Shown here: piece by piece, positions 5,850 through 13,114 of the stretch | Numbering within the stretch: the stretch's first letter is position 1 | Layout: each line of letters opens with the position of its first letter | Origin: a virus | IMG/VR virus record: IMGVR_UViG_3300025652_000507 | Location: 1-24,918 of that record | Strand: one strand, 5' to 3' | DNA: 24,918 nt | Position numbers and translations under genes: made by a program | The notes under the pieces: generated by a model | The model's database searches: none | Told to the model about the DNA's origin: nothing | Seen by the model: only the letters and a program-made list of their open reading frames with translations

Positions 5850-7622
5850 ATGCAAAGTCAAGAGGTAAGTGATATTAGAAGTCACATTAACCACAACAAT
5901 AAAACAGGTGACATGGGTCAGGGTCAGTACAAGATTACTTGTCCTAGTTGCCAAAACAACAGAACAAAAAACAGAACAGACACCCCACTAAGTGTCAATA
6001 TTAATTCAGAAACCATAGTTTATAATTGTCATCATTGTGGAATCAATGGTGCATTTCCAAGAACACAAGGAGTTAAAATGTCAGTCGTCAAAACACCACC
6101 AAAGAAACCAATGAAGCCAATCAATCTACCCAAAGAAACCAAATCAGATAAGACTGCTCAATGGTTATTGGCACGAGGAATTAGTCAGGAGGTAGCGGAG
6201 GATTGTGGTTGCGTCTTGGCAGAAAAAAATAATTTACCAGTCATAGGTTTTTCTTTCCACGATGGTTCTAACACTATCGCAGTCAAATGGAGAACAGCAA
6301 ATGGTAAGAAAGACTTTTGGTGGGATAACAACGCAGTCAAACTATGGGGTAAGCAAACTTTCAAAGATGATTTGCCAACAGTTGAATCAACGATTGTAAT
6401 TACAGAGGGAGAGATGGATACCCTTGCAATTAAAGAAGCGTTCAAAAATCACAGCAACATTACAGTTTACTCAGTTCCAAATGGAGCACCAAACAAAGTA
6501 GCAGATGACAAGAAGGTTGACCCAAATGAAGAGGGTAGGTTTAAGTATGTGTGGAGTGAGAGAGCAAAGTTCGAGGATGTTGAGAGGATTATTCTTGCCA
6601 CTGATATAGATGATAGTGGAGATGCCTTGGCACAGGAGTTGTCAAGGAGACTTAACAAGGCTAGATGTTATAAGGTTGATTACCTTGGACATAAAGATGC
6701 GAATGATCTATTAATAGAGACAGATGCTAAGACTGTTAGACAACAGATACTTAATGCACAGCCAGTTCCTTTGCATGGTCTTAACAACATAGACTTTTAC
6801 GATAAGGAGTTCCAAACTTTGTATGACCAAGGATATCCTAAAGGAGTAAGCACAGGGTTTGCCCAAGTAGATAGTCTATTTAATTTGCAGACAGGTTATC
6901 TTGCAGTGATCACAGGCTATCCTTCGGATGGTAAGTCAGCTTTTGTTGATCAGTTGTGTGTGAATGTAGCCAAGAATTACGGATGGAAAACAAACTACTG
7001 TTCTTTTGAAAAGCCACCAACACTTCATGCAATTCAGTTAGCACAATGTTTTACTGGTAAACCATTTTTTGAAGGGCAGAATGCACGGATGACCCAAGAA
7101 GAAAAAGACTTCTCGCAACACTTTATCAACGAACATTTTTTATTCCAAGATTACCAAGATGGAGGGATGCCCACGATTGAAAGAGTTCTAGAAAAAGGAG
7201 CAGATGCAGTCATGAGATATGGGGTAAAGATACTTGTCATAGACCCATTCAATTTTATCCAGTCCAATCATCAAGGTTTAGTCACAGATGCTATCTCTGA
7301 AATGCTTACGAAAGTTCAGTTGTTTTGCAAGAAATTTGATGTGCTTTGTTTCTTTATTGCTCATCCCACCAAACCTTTTGTCAGGGATGGCAAGAAGAAT
7401 GTTTGTACTGGGAATGATATCAGTGGAAGTAATGCTTGGTTCTCTAAATGTGATACAGGATTGACAGTTTATCGTGGGGAAAGTAATGTAGAGATACATT
7501 GTTGGAAGCAAAGGTGGGCATGGTGTGGAAAAACAGGTAACACCAGTCTAACTTTTGACCCATTGAGTAATAGATATGCAGAAGAAGAAGTCTTACATGA
7601 CGATTATGACTGGGAATTCTAA
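5850..7622 (+). CDS. Primase-helicase (zinc finger, Toprim, RecA-fold helicase)
   Basis: A 590-residue protein with the domain order of T7 gp4 and Twinkle. It would unwind the fork and, if the primase is active, lay down primers. Seen: CPSC (C31, C34) and NCHHC (C60, C63), a four-cysteine zinc site for template recognition; Toprim with TEGEMD (E186) and TDIDDSGD (D252, D254); Walker A GYPSDGKS at 356-363; Walker B ILVIDP with D465; FFIAHPTKP at 501-509; and a late KQRWAWCG block typical of hexameric helicases of this group. All primase and helicase landmarks look intact. ATG 5850 has GGGAGG five bases upstream. No phage DNA polymerase is in the window; it may lie outside or be supplied by the host. 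Confidence 0.93.
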   Translation: MQSQEVSDIRSHINHNNKTGDMGQGQYKITCPSCQNNRTKNRTDTPLSVNINSETIVYNCHHCGINGAFPRTQGVKMSVVKTPPKKPMKPINLPKETKSDKTAQWLLARGISQEVAEDCGCVLAEKNNLPVIGFSFHDGSNTIAVKWRTANGKKDFWWDNNAVKLWGKQTFKDDLPTVESTIVITEGEMDTLAIKEAFKNHSNITVYSVPNGAPNKVADDKKVDPNEEGRFKYVWSERAKFEDVERIILATDIDDSGDALAQELSRRLNKARCYKVDYLGHKDANDLLIETDAKTVRQQILNAQPVPLHGLNNIDFYDKEFQTLYDQGYPKGVSTGFAQVDSLFNLQTGYLAVITGYPSDGKSAFVDQLCVNVAKNYGWKTNYCSFEKPPTLHAIQLAQCFTGKPFFEGQNARMTQEEKDFSQHFINEHFLFQDYQDGGMPTIERVLEKGADAVMRYGVKILVIDPFNFIQSNHQGLVTDAISEMLTKVQLFCKKFDVLCFFIAHPTKPFVRDGKKNVCTGNDISGSNAWFSKCDTGLTVYRGESNVEIHCWKQRWAWCGKTGNTSLTFDPLSNRYAEEEVLHDDYDWEF

Positions 7623-8118
7623 AGAAGATATTCATGTCAATGATATAGGCAGTGCTTATCTTCATAAAAGACATAAGGTTCAAGTCAAACAATTTGCTAA
7701 ATCAAAAGTTGGTCGAGCCATAGTGCTTGATCAACACTTAATAGATGTGCTGTTTCTTAATAACGACCTTGATACCCAACAACATAATGTATGCGATAAG
7801 TATCTTGGTTTATTAAGTAAGTCAGGATGTTTTGTCCAGACCCCAGCTCTAGATAAAATATTATTTACTGGTCATCAAAATTCAGCCTCCGAATCTCGCT
7901 CTGTAATTCTAATTAAAGTTCAAAGAAAAATTACAGAAGAAGTTGGGAGAAAAAAAGAACAGTTGTTTTGGAATTTGATGGTAAACAACCCAAAGAAAAT
8001 CAATGCCTTGGAGGTAATGGTAATTCAAGAATGTGCGGATGCACTACAAAACTATTGGTATGTCAGTCAGCAGAACCCTGTATCGCTGTTCCAACAAAGC
8101 CTTGTAAACCAGTCTTAA
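7597..8118 (+). CDS. Hypothetical protein, 173 aa
   Basis: Not assigned. It starts within the end of the helicase gene (26-base overlap) at ATG 7597, with AGAAGAAG just upstream; ATG 7576 and 7606 are alternatives. The middle reads VGRAIVLDQHLIDVLFLNND, then LDTQQHNVCDKYLGLLSKSG. The end has INALEVMVIQECADALQNYW. This two-part helical layout recalls DUF6456-type phage proteins that may act in regulation, but the match is weak. Its last 56 bases overlap the convergent ribbon-helix-helix gene, so the two transcripts are mutually antisense at their ends. Confidence 0.65.
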   Translation: MTIMTGNSKEDIHVNDIGSAYLHKRHKVQVKQFAKSKVGRAIVLDQHLIDVLFLNNDLDTQQHNVCDKYLGLLSKSGCFVQTPALDKILFTGHQNSASESRSVILIKVQRKITEEVGRKKEQLFWNLMVNNPKKINALEVMVIQECADALQNYWYVSQQNPVSLFQQSLVNQS

Positions 8119-8284
8119 CTGGTACAGTTTCTTGTTTCTTAGGTTTAACAACAACACCCTTATCATCTGCTTCGTTATGAATCATATGAATGATCTGCTT
8201 GTTAAGTGATCTGCTTTCTTTTTTAGCTAAAGCGTGTGCTAGTTCGTAAGTTTCTTCTGAACATCTAATGAATAGGCTCTTCAT
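8063..8284 (-). CDS. Ribbon-helix-helix (Arc/MetJ-like) DNA-binding protein
   Basis: A 73-residue protein whose first 40 residues fit the ribbon-helix-helix fold: a short strand MKSLFIRCS, a first helix EETYELAHALAKKES, the turn RSLN, and a second helix KQIIHMIHNEA. In this family two chains pair their strands to read the major groove of an operator. The C-terminal part is lysine-rich and probably disordered. ATG 8284 lies 20 bases inside the preceding gene. It converges with and overlaps the end of the rightward gene at 7597-8118. A repressor of phage transcription is a reasonable inference; the short palindromes noted elsewhere in the window are candidate sites. Confidence 0.72.
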   Translation of the reverse strand: MKSLFIRCSEETYELAHALAKKESRSLNKQIIHMIHNEADDKGVVVKPKKQETVPVKTGLQGFVGTAIQGSAD

Positions 8285-8621
8285 CTTCTAATCCCTCTGT
8301 TATTAATTCTTCCAATGCACTCTGTATATTTTCATCTGTATAAATAATCTCAGGAGCATCCTGTATTTCTGCAATGGCAACGCTCTCTCTTCCTACTTGA
8401 TAGAATCTATCGTTTTCAAGTTGATGAATAGCTGATTTAAGAAGCCATGTATTAGATGTAATTAAAGGGTCATCGAGTAATGAAATGGCAAAGGTCAAAG
8501 CATCTAGCTCATTTTGAAATACCCATACCAAATGTTTCCATTTAGCACTACTCTTAGTGCTGTTGGGATTACTTGGGTCAGGAATATCTAACTTGTAAGT
8601 GTGTCTAATAACTGCAAACAT
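8265..8621 (-). CDS. Hypothetical acidic protein, 118 aa
   Basis: Not recognised. Starts MFAVIRHTYKLDIPDPSNPN, has an aromatic centre (AKWKHLVWVFQNELDALTFA) and an acidic end (ALEELITEGLEDEEPIH). No catalytic motif or membrane segment. ATG 8621 is preceded by TAGGA. It is the first gene after the candidate origin region and is cotranscribed with the ribbon-helix-helix gene, with which it overlaps by 20 bases. Confidence 0.68.
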   Translation of the reverse strand: MFAVIRHTYKLDIPDPSNPNSTKSSAKWKHLVWVFQNELDALTFAISLLDDPLITSNTWLLKSAIHQLENDRFYQVGRESVAIAEIQDAPEIIYTDENIQSALEELITEGLEDEEPIH

Positions 8622-8676
8622 TCCTATATTCTAAGTGAAATGCAATCAAATTGAAAGCTGTTCTACATGGAACACG

Positions 8677-8729
8677 CAAACAAATGGATCGCAGCCCAGA
8701 AAAAAATAAATATTATTTACCCGTCTGGG
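8677..8729 (+). repeat. Repeated GGATCGCAGC/AT-rich element with inverted ends
   Basis: Holds GGATCGCAGC, then CCCAGA, an A/T core (AATAAATATTATTTACC) and TCTGGG. CCCAGA and TCTGGG form a perfect inverted pair. A similar arrangement on the other strand at 738-771 (GGATCGCAGC, then an A/T core ending TTTTACCAGTC) fills the gap before the RusA-like gene. The core AATAAATATTATTTACC also recurs at 14261-14278. Role unknown. Confidence 0.5.
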
Positions 8730-8779
8730 AAAAGTTCTAGCCAAAAAGTTCATTGGAGTATGGACTATCACTCACTACC

Positions 8780-8815
8780 AAAAAAAAAGGGTAAACATCT
8801 CTGCTTACCCTTTAA
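8780..8815 (-). terminator. Rho-independent terminator (leftward)
   Basis: A 9-base-pair stem, AAAGGGTAA/TTACCCTTT, with a 10-base loop is followed on the minus strand by an unbroken run of nine T. It would stop leftward transcripts that cross the origin region before they reach the gene at 8265-8621. Confidence 0.8.
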
Positions 8816-8964
8816 AAATCTAACTAATTAGACTTGGAGGTCTCACTCTTATGAAGTGATTGGAAAGGCGTTGTATTTGGATTGTTCCTTTAATGCTCAT
8901 CCAGTTTTTGAGCAACCTTATGATTCTTAATATACATGAATGATTGCAGATTGCAAGACTTATT

Positions 8965-9172
8965 AACAGTTTATCCACAGGGTTATCCACAGCCGAATAC
9001 CAGTAAATAAAATATATTTTCAAAAAAAAACTGGGATGGTAAGAAATTTACTGCAACCCATCAAAGTTTATATACCAGTAAATATATTTTTTTTTCAGCA
9101 GGGTAAACAAAAATCCCCCCCCTCTTCTACAACCCCAGTAAATTCTATATACCAGTAAATATTTTTTCTCCC
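8965..9172. other. Candidate replication origin: DnaA boxes plus AT-rich repeats
   Basis: Two perfect TTATCCACA boxes, the consensus DnaA site, lie in tandem at 8971-8979 and 8983-8991 with a 3-base spacer. Next to them are AT-rich tracts carrying TACCAGTAAATA at 8998, 9073 and 9150, a CCAGTAAAT at 9135, and long A/T runs that could melt easily. The region has no credible gene and lies between two terminators. Host DnaA loading at a phage origin is the inference. A regulatory role of the repeats is an alternative, since similar repeats occur at 13131 and 14275. Confidence 0.55.
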
Positions 9173-9228
9173 TGTAGAAAAACACAGCCGTTGGATGCCC
9201 TTGAAACACCTTATTTTGAGCCAAAAAA

Positions 9229-9263
9229 AAAGGCGATAGCCACTAATTAAAGTAGCTACCGCC
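9229..9263 (-). terminator. Rho-independent terminator at end of ribozyme operon
   Basis: Stem GGCG-x-TAGC / GCTA-x-CGCC with one internal mismatch and a 14-base loop, followed on the minus strand by nine T. It begins 10 bases after the stop codon of the GNAT-like gene and is the natural end of the long leftward operon. Confidence 0.82.
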
Positions 9264-9272
9264 TTATTTATT

Positions 9273-9602
9273 TTATCCCTCCCTTGATTTTCTAATGAAG
9301 CCAAGATGCCTATTTACATGGAAACCCCTTCGTTGATACCATGTTCTAAGCTGAACAACATTTAAACCTTTTCTTCCCAGTCGTTGAATTTGACCAGTGA
9401 TTTCAAGGTTATGTTTATCTGCCAATTTAACCAACCAATCCAAACCTTTAGAACCTAATCCAGTTCCCATGTTTAAAGATATGATTGCACTTAGTCTTAT
9501 GCCTTTGAGAGTAGGATTCAATTCAAAAGTTGCCACGCTATCTAAAACATATAGATGCCCTACTTTAATTGTTTCCGATTCTAATTCTTCCCAAAAACTC
9601 AT
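9273..9602 (-). CDS. GNAT-like acetyltransferase-fold protein, 109 aa
   Basis: Starts MSFWEELESETIKVGHLYVL. The middle has ISLNMGTGLGSKGLDWLVKL (41-60), matching the acetyl-CoA pyrophosphate-binding loop (Q/R-x-x-G-x-G/A) in general form. This is followed by ADKHNLEITGQIQRLGRKGL and TWYQRRGFHVN (87-97), the 'Y...GF' signature that ends GNAT domains. It is shorter than typical GNAT enzymes and the loop is not canonical, so the fold is likelier than the activity. ATG 9602 is used; it lies two bases after the preceding stop, and an in-frame TTG at 9638 lies inside that gene. Last gene before the terminator at 9229-9263. Confidence 0.68.
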   Translation of the reverse strand: MSFWEELESETIKVGHLYVLDSVATFELNPTLKGIRLSAIISLNMGTGLGSKGLDWLVKLADKHNLEITGQIQRLGRKGLNVVQLRTWYQRRGFHVNRHLGFIRKSREG

Positions 9603-9604
9603 GA

Positions 9605-9787
9605 TTAATCTCTGCAAAAGATCAGGACTGATAAACAAAAAGCTGTTCCCAATCCACTATAGAAGATCACAAAGTAATCTGCCCTAGCTATCCATTCTTG
9701 CGAAAGTAATCCCTCTCCCCAAGTAAAACCTAGGAAGAGAAATGCAATAGCACCCATTGATGCAATGATAGTTAAGAATCTATTCAT
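9605..9787 (-). CDS. Small membrane protein, two predicted TM segments, 60 aa
   Basis: Two hydrophobic segments: about 3-23 (RFLTIIASMGAIAFLFLGFTW) and 38-57 (DYFVIFYSGLGTAFCLSVLI), joined by a short polar loop (GEGLLSQEWIARA). ATG 9787 shares bases with the previous stop (ATGA) and has GAGGAGG seven bases upstream. Function unknown; it could be a membrane accessory or holin-like protein, but it is not near any lysis gene in the window. Confidence 0.7.
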   Translation of the reverse strand: MNRFLTIIASMGAIAFLFLGFTWGEGLLSQEWIARADYFVIFYSGLGTAFCLSVLIFCRD

Positions 9788-9924
9788 GATAATTCCTCCT
9801 CATCAATAAAGAATTTGATATGAACAAATCCTCCACTCATAGATGAGATTGAATATCTATAATCGCAAGTTTCCAACCATGCAATAAAAGACTTTAGATG
9901 CTTCGTCTGAATACTAGCACTCAT
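9784..9924 (-). CDS. Hypothetical small protein, 46 aa (paralogue of 1566-1694)
   Basis: Reads MSASIQTKHLKSFIAWLETC, then DYRYSISSMSGGFVHIKFFIDEEELS. It shares 'F-(I/F)-A-W-L-x-x-C ... G ... V-x-(I/F)-x-F ... D-E-(E/D)' with the 42-residue product of 1566-1694. Both ends are ATGA overlaps with neighbours, and GAGGAGGTG precedes the ATG. Function unknown. Confidence 0.68.
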   Translation of the reverse strand: MSASIQTKHLKSFIAWLETCDYRYSISSMSGGFVHIKFFIDEEELS

Positions 9925-10078
9925 GATTGCACCTCCTCTTCGATGTCAGACAACCATTCATCAAAATCTTGTCTTAATCCGTCTGGCATATCATTAAGTA
10001 ATATTTCCATTTTAGGATTGTCATTCCATTGAATTAATATTTGAGTTGCTACTATTGTTCTGCTCATGATTGCACCTC
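9920..10078. repeat. 16-base direct repeat at two gene junctions
   Basis: CTCATGATTGCACCTC occurs at 9920-9935 and 10063-10078, 143 bases apart. On the minus strand each copy contains a ribosome-binding site, the stop codon of one gene and the start codon of the next. The copies exactly flank the 48-residue gene, as if that gene had been gained as a cassette. Confidence 0.8.
9921..10067 (-). CDS. Hypothetical small acidic protein, 48 aa
   Basis: Reads MSRTIVATQILIQWNDNPKM, then EILLNDMPDGLRQDFDEWLS, then DIEEEVQS. It ends with EVQS like the gene before it, because both junctions use the same 16-base sequence (see the direct repeat at 9920 and 10063). It starts and stops in ATGA overlaps, with GAGGTG before the ATG. 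Not recognised. Confidence 0.65.
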   Translation of the reverse strand: MSRTIVATQILIQWNDNPKMEILLNDMPDGLRQDFDEWLSDIEEEVQS

Positions 10079-10426
10079 GTGATTCACAGTCAAAGTTATC
10101 AGATACTTTTTATCCTGAATATCTTTACATAGATTTATTACATCTAGATTTGTATAAAGACTCTCTCGCATAGCAAAAGAATCTAAAAACAAATCAGACT
10201 CATTCCTAGCAAAATAAATAGCATTGAGTATTAAACTCAATACATCCACCTCACTCATTGATTTATCTTTTGGAACACCATTAGGATATTTCAAAAAACA
10301 TGAGACTAACATCCAATCAGCCTTGCTCATGATATTTGGCAAATCTCCTATAGGAGTTTTACCTTTCATATCAATCCCATATTTGCTTCCCATTTCTGAA
10401 AAGACTTTATCTCGTTCTTTATTCAT
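10064..10426 (-). CDS. Hypothetical protein, 120 aa
   Basis: Not recognised. Starts MNKERDKVFSEMGSKYGIDM; a central hydrophobic helical part (ADWMLVSCFLKY, VDVLSLILNAIYFARNE) looks globular rather than transmembrane. It follows the hammerhead ribozyme at 10460-10515 with a leader of about 80 bases after the cut, and GGAGG lies five bases before ATG 10426. It is the first of five genes joined by overlaps or tiny gaps. Confidence 0.7.
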   Translation of the reverse strand: MNKERDKVFSEMGSKYGIDMKGKTPIGDLPNIMSKADWMLVSCFLKYPNGVPKDKSMSEVDVLSLILNAIYFARNESDLFLDSFAMRESLYTNLDVINLCKDIQDKKYLITLTVNHEVQS

Positions 10427-10459
10427 AATTTACCTCCAAGTAATATTTGAATAGTTAAG

Positions 10460-10515
10460 TTTCTGTTTCGACCTTTTAGGTCTCATCAGGGAAAAAACAC
10501 ATTTTCCGACAGAAA
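10460..10515 (-). ncRNA. Hammerhead ribozyme HHR-1, type III
   Basis: Read on the minus strand. Stem III is TTTCTG (10515-10510) paired with CAGAAA (10465-10460). The cleavage triplet is GTC, with the cut between 10508 and 10507. Stem I is GGAAAA/TTTTCC with a 6-base loop. The core CTGATGA (10489-10483) is followed by stem II GACC/GGTC with loop TAAAA, then GAAA (10469-10466). Every invariant hammerhead position is present and all three stems pair without mismatch. The 3' product would begin at 10507 and carry the gene at 10064-10426 and those after it. Confidence 0.92.
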
Positions 10516-10559
10516 TCGCCAAAATAGGCTTCATGTACTCGCACCAGTGAACGAATCGT

Positions 10560-10602
10560 GGGAGGGTCAAGGGTCTTGCAACCCCTGAAACACCCCCCTC
10601 GC
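10560..10602 (-). other. Nested GC-rich hairpin after the VWA gene
   Basis: Outer arms GAGGG/CCCTC and inner arms GGG/CCC can pair within the 97-base spacer between the VWA stop codon and HHR-1. There is no T-run, so it is not an ordinary terminator. It could protect the 3' end of the upstream cleavage product from exonucleases, which would suit the adjacent ribozyme. This is a guess. Confidence 0.35.
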
Positions 10603-10612
10603 ATATCGCATC

Positions 10613-12046
10613 CTAGTTATAGAAGTCAGCAGTTTCAACATAGACCACTTCGCCAAAGGCTAGGTTTTCTGAATAAGTGCTTTTATCTGTGACTGCCCAA
10701 AAGACAGGTACATCAGGCTCGACTTCAGGACTCACTTCACCCCAGCCGTCAGTGAAGTAAACAATAGCTTGAACATCATCCACATCATCTGAATGATCAT
10801 TGAACAAGTTAAATGGAGGGTCGAACAATGTTCCACCACCACCCCTCACCTGTAATTCAAGATCATCGCCTTGATCTAACTCATAGATATCCCACCACTC
10901 GCCTTGTTGATTCTTACGAACAACAGTATCGCAGTAGCACACCCTGATCTTATCAAGACCACAATCCTCAGCCATTGCCTGAATCTCAGTAGCGAACATA
11001 TTCAATTCGTATTGAGAAACAGAACCACTGGTATCAATCATGATAGCTAACTCGCCACCTTGCGGAGACTTTGCTTTGCTAGGTAAATTAATACCTCGAT
11101 GTTGATGCCTTTTGTTTAGCCTAGACCAAGTATTCTCTTCAGAGATAGAGGACTGCAAAAGATCATTAAGTTGTTCTCTCCAATCCACTTGCACTTCTTG
11201 ATTCGCATCAGCAGAACCAAGACCACCTGAAGAACCAGTGCCACTCATAGCAATCTCTAACTTTTCAGCTAAAGAAATTGCTCTCTGAATTTCACCTTTA
11301 ACTTCTTGCATTTCTGCATCAGTCAATGGTTTCCCTTCATCGTTAGTAGCATCCCATACTTCGCCAATTGCAGAGGGAATCGAATCCCAATCTGTGCCTG
11401 TTTCAACACCCTCTCCAGTGCTTTCATCAGATTCAGATTCGCCAATACCAGTATCGGAAATATTTCCTGTACCAGTCTCAGATAATTCTTCTCCCTCTTC
11501 ATCAGTTGCTTCGCTTCCACCTTGGCTTTGAGCATCCTCTTCTTCAGAGGACTCTTCACCTTTTGGTTTCTGCTGATTAATCTGATCAATCGCTTCTTCC
11601 AAGGCTTCTTCATCTTTTACCAAGATTGCATAAACCTTTTCAGCAGTCATGCCCTTGTACTTATGATCTAGTAAACCGCCCAAAGGCAATTCAAGTTTTA
11701 AATCCCAGTACAAATAAGCATTGATCACATAGTCACAAGCGATATTCCAAATTTTAGGATGTCGCTTTCCTCTTCTCAAAGGATGTTCATAAACAACATG
11801 AAGTGCTTCATGAACAAGTACACCCTGTAATTCAGGCTCACTCAGACCCAAGACAAAAGGCGGAAAGTAATAAATTACTTTTCCGTCAGTTGCCATTGTG
11901 TCGCATCTAGACTGATCAACTTCCACTAAATTAAGATGTAAGAGCATGGATGCCATGCCCACATTACCTTTCATTAGTTTTGCTCTCGCCTTAACTATGT
12001 AGTCATGAGCCAATTGTGGCTCTTTTACAGTTGCTAAATTAGTCAT
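10613..12046 (-). CDS. Metallopeptidase-like/VWA protein (CobT-like, DUF2201 type)
   Basis: A 477-residue protein with two parts. The N-terminal domain has LVHEALHVVYEH (HExxH at 79-83, H88) and NIACDYVIN (101-109), the zinc-peptidase-like signature of the DUF2201 N-terminal family. A long acidic Ser/Glu/Gly/Thr-rich linker runs about 162-220. The C-terminal von Willebrand A domain has the metal site DTSGS (338-342), a threonine in GGGGTLFDPP (402-411) and FTDGWG (431-436). The layout matches the VWA partner of MoxR-type ATPases, named CobT-like in some phages. ATG 12046 has GGAGG ten bases upstream and overlaps the preceding gene by 8 bases. With 12039-13028 and 13165-14214 it forms a likely AAA+/VWA complex of unknown substrate; cobalt chelation is not implied. 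Confidence 0.85.
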   Translation of the reverse strand: MTNLATVKEPQLAHDYIVKARAKLMKGNVGMASMLLHLNLVEVDQSRCDTMATDGKVIYYFPPFVLGLSEPELQGVLVHEALHVVYEHPLRRGKRHPKIWNIACDYVINAYLYWDLKLELPLGGLLDHKYKGMTAEKVYAILVKDEEALEEAIDQINQQKPKGEESSEEEDAQSQGGSEATDEEGEELSETGTGNISDTGIGESESDESTGEGVETGTDWDSIPSAIGEVWDATNDEGKPLTDAEMQEVKGEIQRAISLAEKLEIAMSGTGSSGGLGSADANQEVQVDWREQLNDLLQSSISEENTWSRLNKRHQHRGINLPSKAKSPQGGELAIMIDTSGSVSQYELNMFATEIQAMAEDCGLDKIRVCYCDTVVRKNQQGEWWDIYELDQGDDLELQVRGGGGTLFDPPFNLFNDHSDDVDDVQAIVYFTDGWGEVSPEVEPDVPVFWAVTDKSTYSENLAFGEVVYVETADFYN

Positions 12047-13028
12047 GCTTTTTTCCTCCAAAGGCTTTTCCAAGAAAACCACCTTTAAGAGAATCAGCAG
12101 ACTCTTCCAACTTCTTAGCTAAGTCTTTTCGCTTCTGTTCAGCTAAAGCATCATCTTCTCTCAGAGAGTCAATGCCATTGTTGTATCCATTAAACGTAGA
12201 AACAACGCTAACCAGTTTTTGATGAGCATCAGCAATATCTTGATCGTTACCTAAAATATCAGCGTTGATATTTGGTAAAGACCCAGTTAATTTTTCCAGT
12301 GCTTTAAAACTGGAAGCATTAAAGAAACCTTTTTGTTTCTGCTTGGGGTCATATTCCCTCAATTTTTTTGCTAAATGATCAGTCTGTTCAAGGACAGCAT
12401 CAACAGTGGTTTTAAGAACATTCTTAATATTATTGTTGATTCTATTCTTGACATCATTTTCTATCTTAGACCTTAACTTCTCTGATACATTCAAACGAAT
12501 GTCAGAGCCATATTGAGGAACAGTAGATATCTCAAATTCAAACTTAAACTTTCGTCTAAGTGAATCGAAGTCAGGGTAATCACATTCGTTGAATGCTTTA
12601 CCTAAATTTCTTTTGGCTTGTTCCATTTTTTGTGGATAGCTTTTAAGAAACTCATCTACTTCTTTATCCCAAATCTGCTTTGCATCATCCACTTGATTCT
12701 GCAATGACTCTAACTGTGAGTTAGGGCATAAACGCCACCCACTCACAACCTTGTCATCCATATCAGTAGAATTATCTGCCCAAGGCAAAGTCATCGGATA
12801 GTAATAATCATTCCTAAACTTATTTAAAATGTGGCGAAAATATTTGTTAATATCTTCTCCATAAATATGCTTAGAAACACCCAGTAATCTCTCGCTAGAT
12901 ACTTCAGTATCTATCGCTAAATCACGCTTTAACCTTTTATCTGTTCTGATTCCGCTAGGATGCTTCGCAGTCATGCGAACCAACACAGCATTCTCAGACA
13001 GAGTATTAGTCAATTTTTCTTTATCCAT
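12039..13028 (-). CDS. DUF3150-like protein between MoxR and VWA genes, 329 aa
   Basis: Not firmly assigned. A long, mostly helical and basic protein: MDKEKLTNTLSENAVLVRMT at the start, a WGxRxxP-like stretch near YYYPMTLPWADN, a run of helices with VDDAKQIWDKEVDEFLKSYP, and a glycine-rich basic tail GGFLGKAFGGKKHD. DUF3150 proteins, as I recall them, sit between MoxR-type and VWA genes in phages and plasmids, and this one does too; the match is by context and general composition. ATG 13028 follows GGAGG by eight bases; the in-frame ATG at 13043 overlaps that Shine-Dalgarno and is rejected. It is the only junction in this stretch without a ribozyme because it overlaps the VWA gene, which suggests equal output of the two proteins. 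Confidence 0.7.
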   Translation of the reverse strand: MDKEKLTNTLSENAVLVRMTAKHPSGIRTDKRLKRDLAIDTEVSSERLLGVSKHIYGEDINKYFRHILNKFRNDYYYPMTLPWADNSTDMDDKVVSGWRLCPNSQLESLQNQVDDAKQIWDKEVDEFLKSYPQKMEQAKRNLGKAFNECDYPDFDSLRRKFKFEFEISTVPQYGSDIRLNVSEKLRSKIENDVKNRINNNIKNVLKTTVDAVLEQTDHLAKKLREYDPKQKQKGFFNASSFKALEKLTGSLPNINADILGNDQDIADAHQKLVSVVSTFNGYNNGIDSLREDDALAEQKRKDLAKKLEESADSLKGGFLGKAFGGKKHD

Positions 13029-13058
13029 AATAAGAACCTCCATTCTTTATTAGAAAAT

Positions 13059-13113
13059 TGCTGTTTCGATCTTAATGATCTCTTCAGGTGAGAAAAAAAA
13101 TCTCACGACAGCA
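13059..13113 (-). ncRNA. Hammerhead ribozyme HHR-2, type III
   Basis: Read on the minus strand. Stem III is TGCTG (13113-13109) paired with CAGCA (13063-13059). The GTC site is cut between 13107 and 13106. Stem I is GTGAGA/TCTCAC with a 7-base T loop. The core CTGAAGA (13087-13081; position 7 is free in the consensus) precedes stem II GATC/GATC with loop ATTAA and then GAAA (13067-13064). All invariant bases are present. Compared with HHR-1, all three stems have different sequences but the same pairing. It sits between the MoxR gene and the gene at 12039-13028. Confidence 0.92.
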
Positions 13114-13114
13114 G

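Noticed and set aside
8820-9023. 67-codon minus-strand ORF across the DnaA boxes
   Set aside because: No ribosome-binding site or family resemblance, and it covers the candidate origin sequence.
9095-9304. 69-codon minus-strand ORF over the terminator and AT-rich repeats
   Set aside because: It covers a clear terminator and the repeats, overlaps the end of the GNAT-like gene, and has low-complexity, unlikely composition.
11420-11520. Several CTGATGA/CTGAAGA matches in the VWA gene
   Set aside because: They are codons of the acidic repeat-like linker; no stems or GAAA partner.
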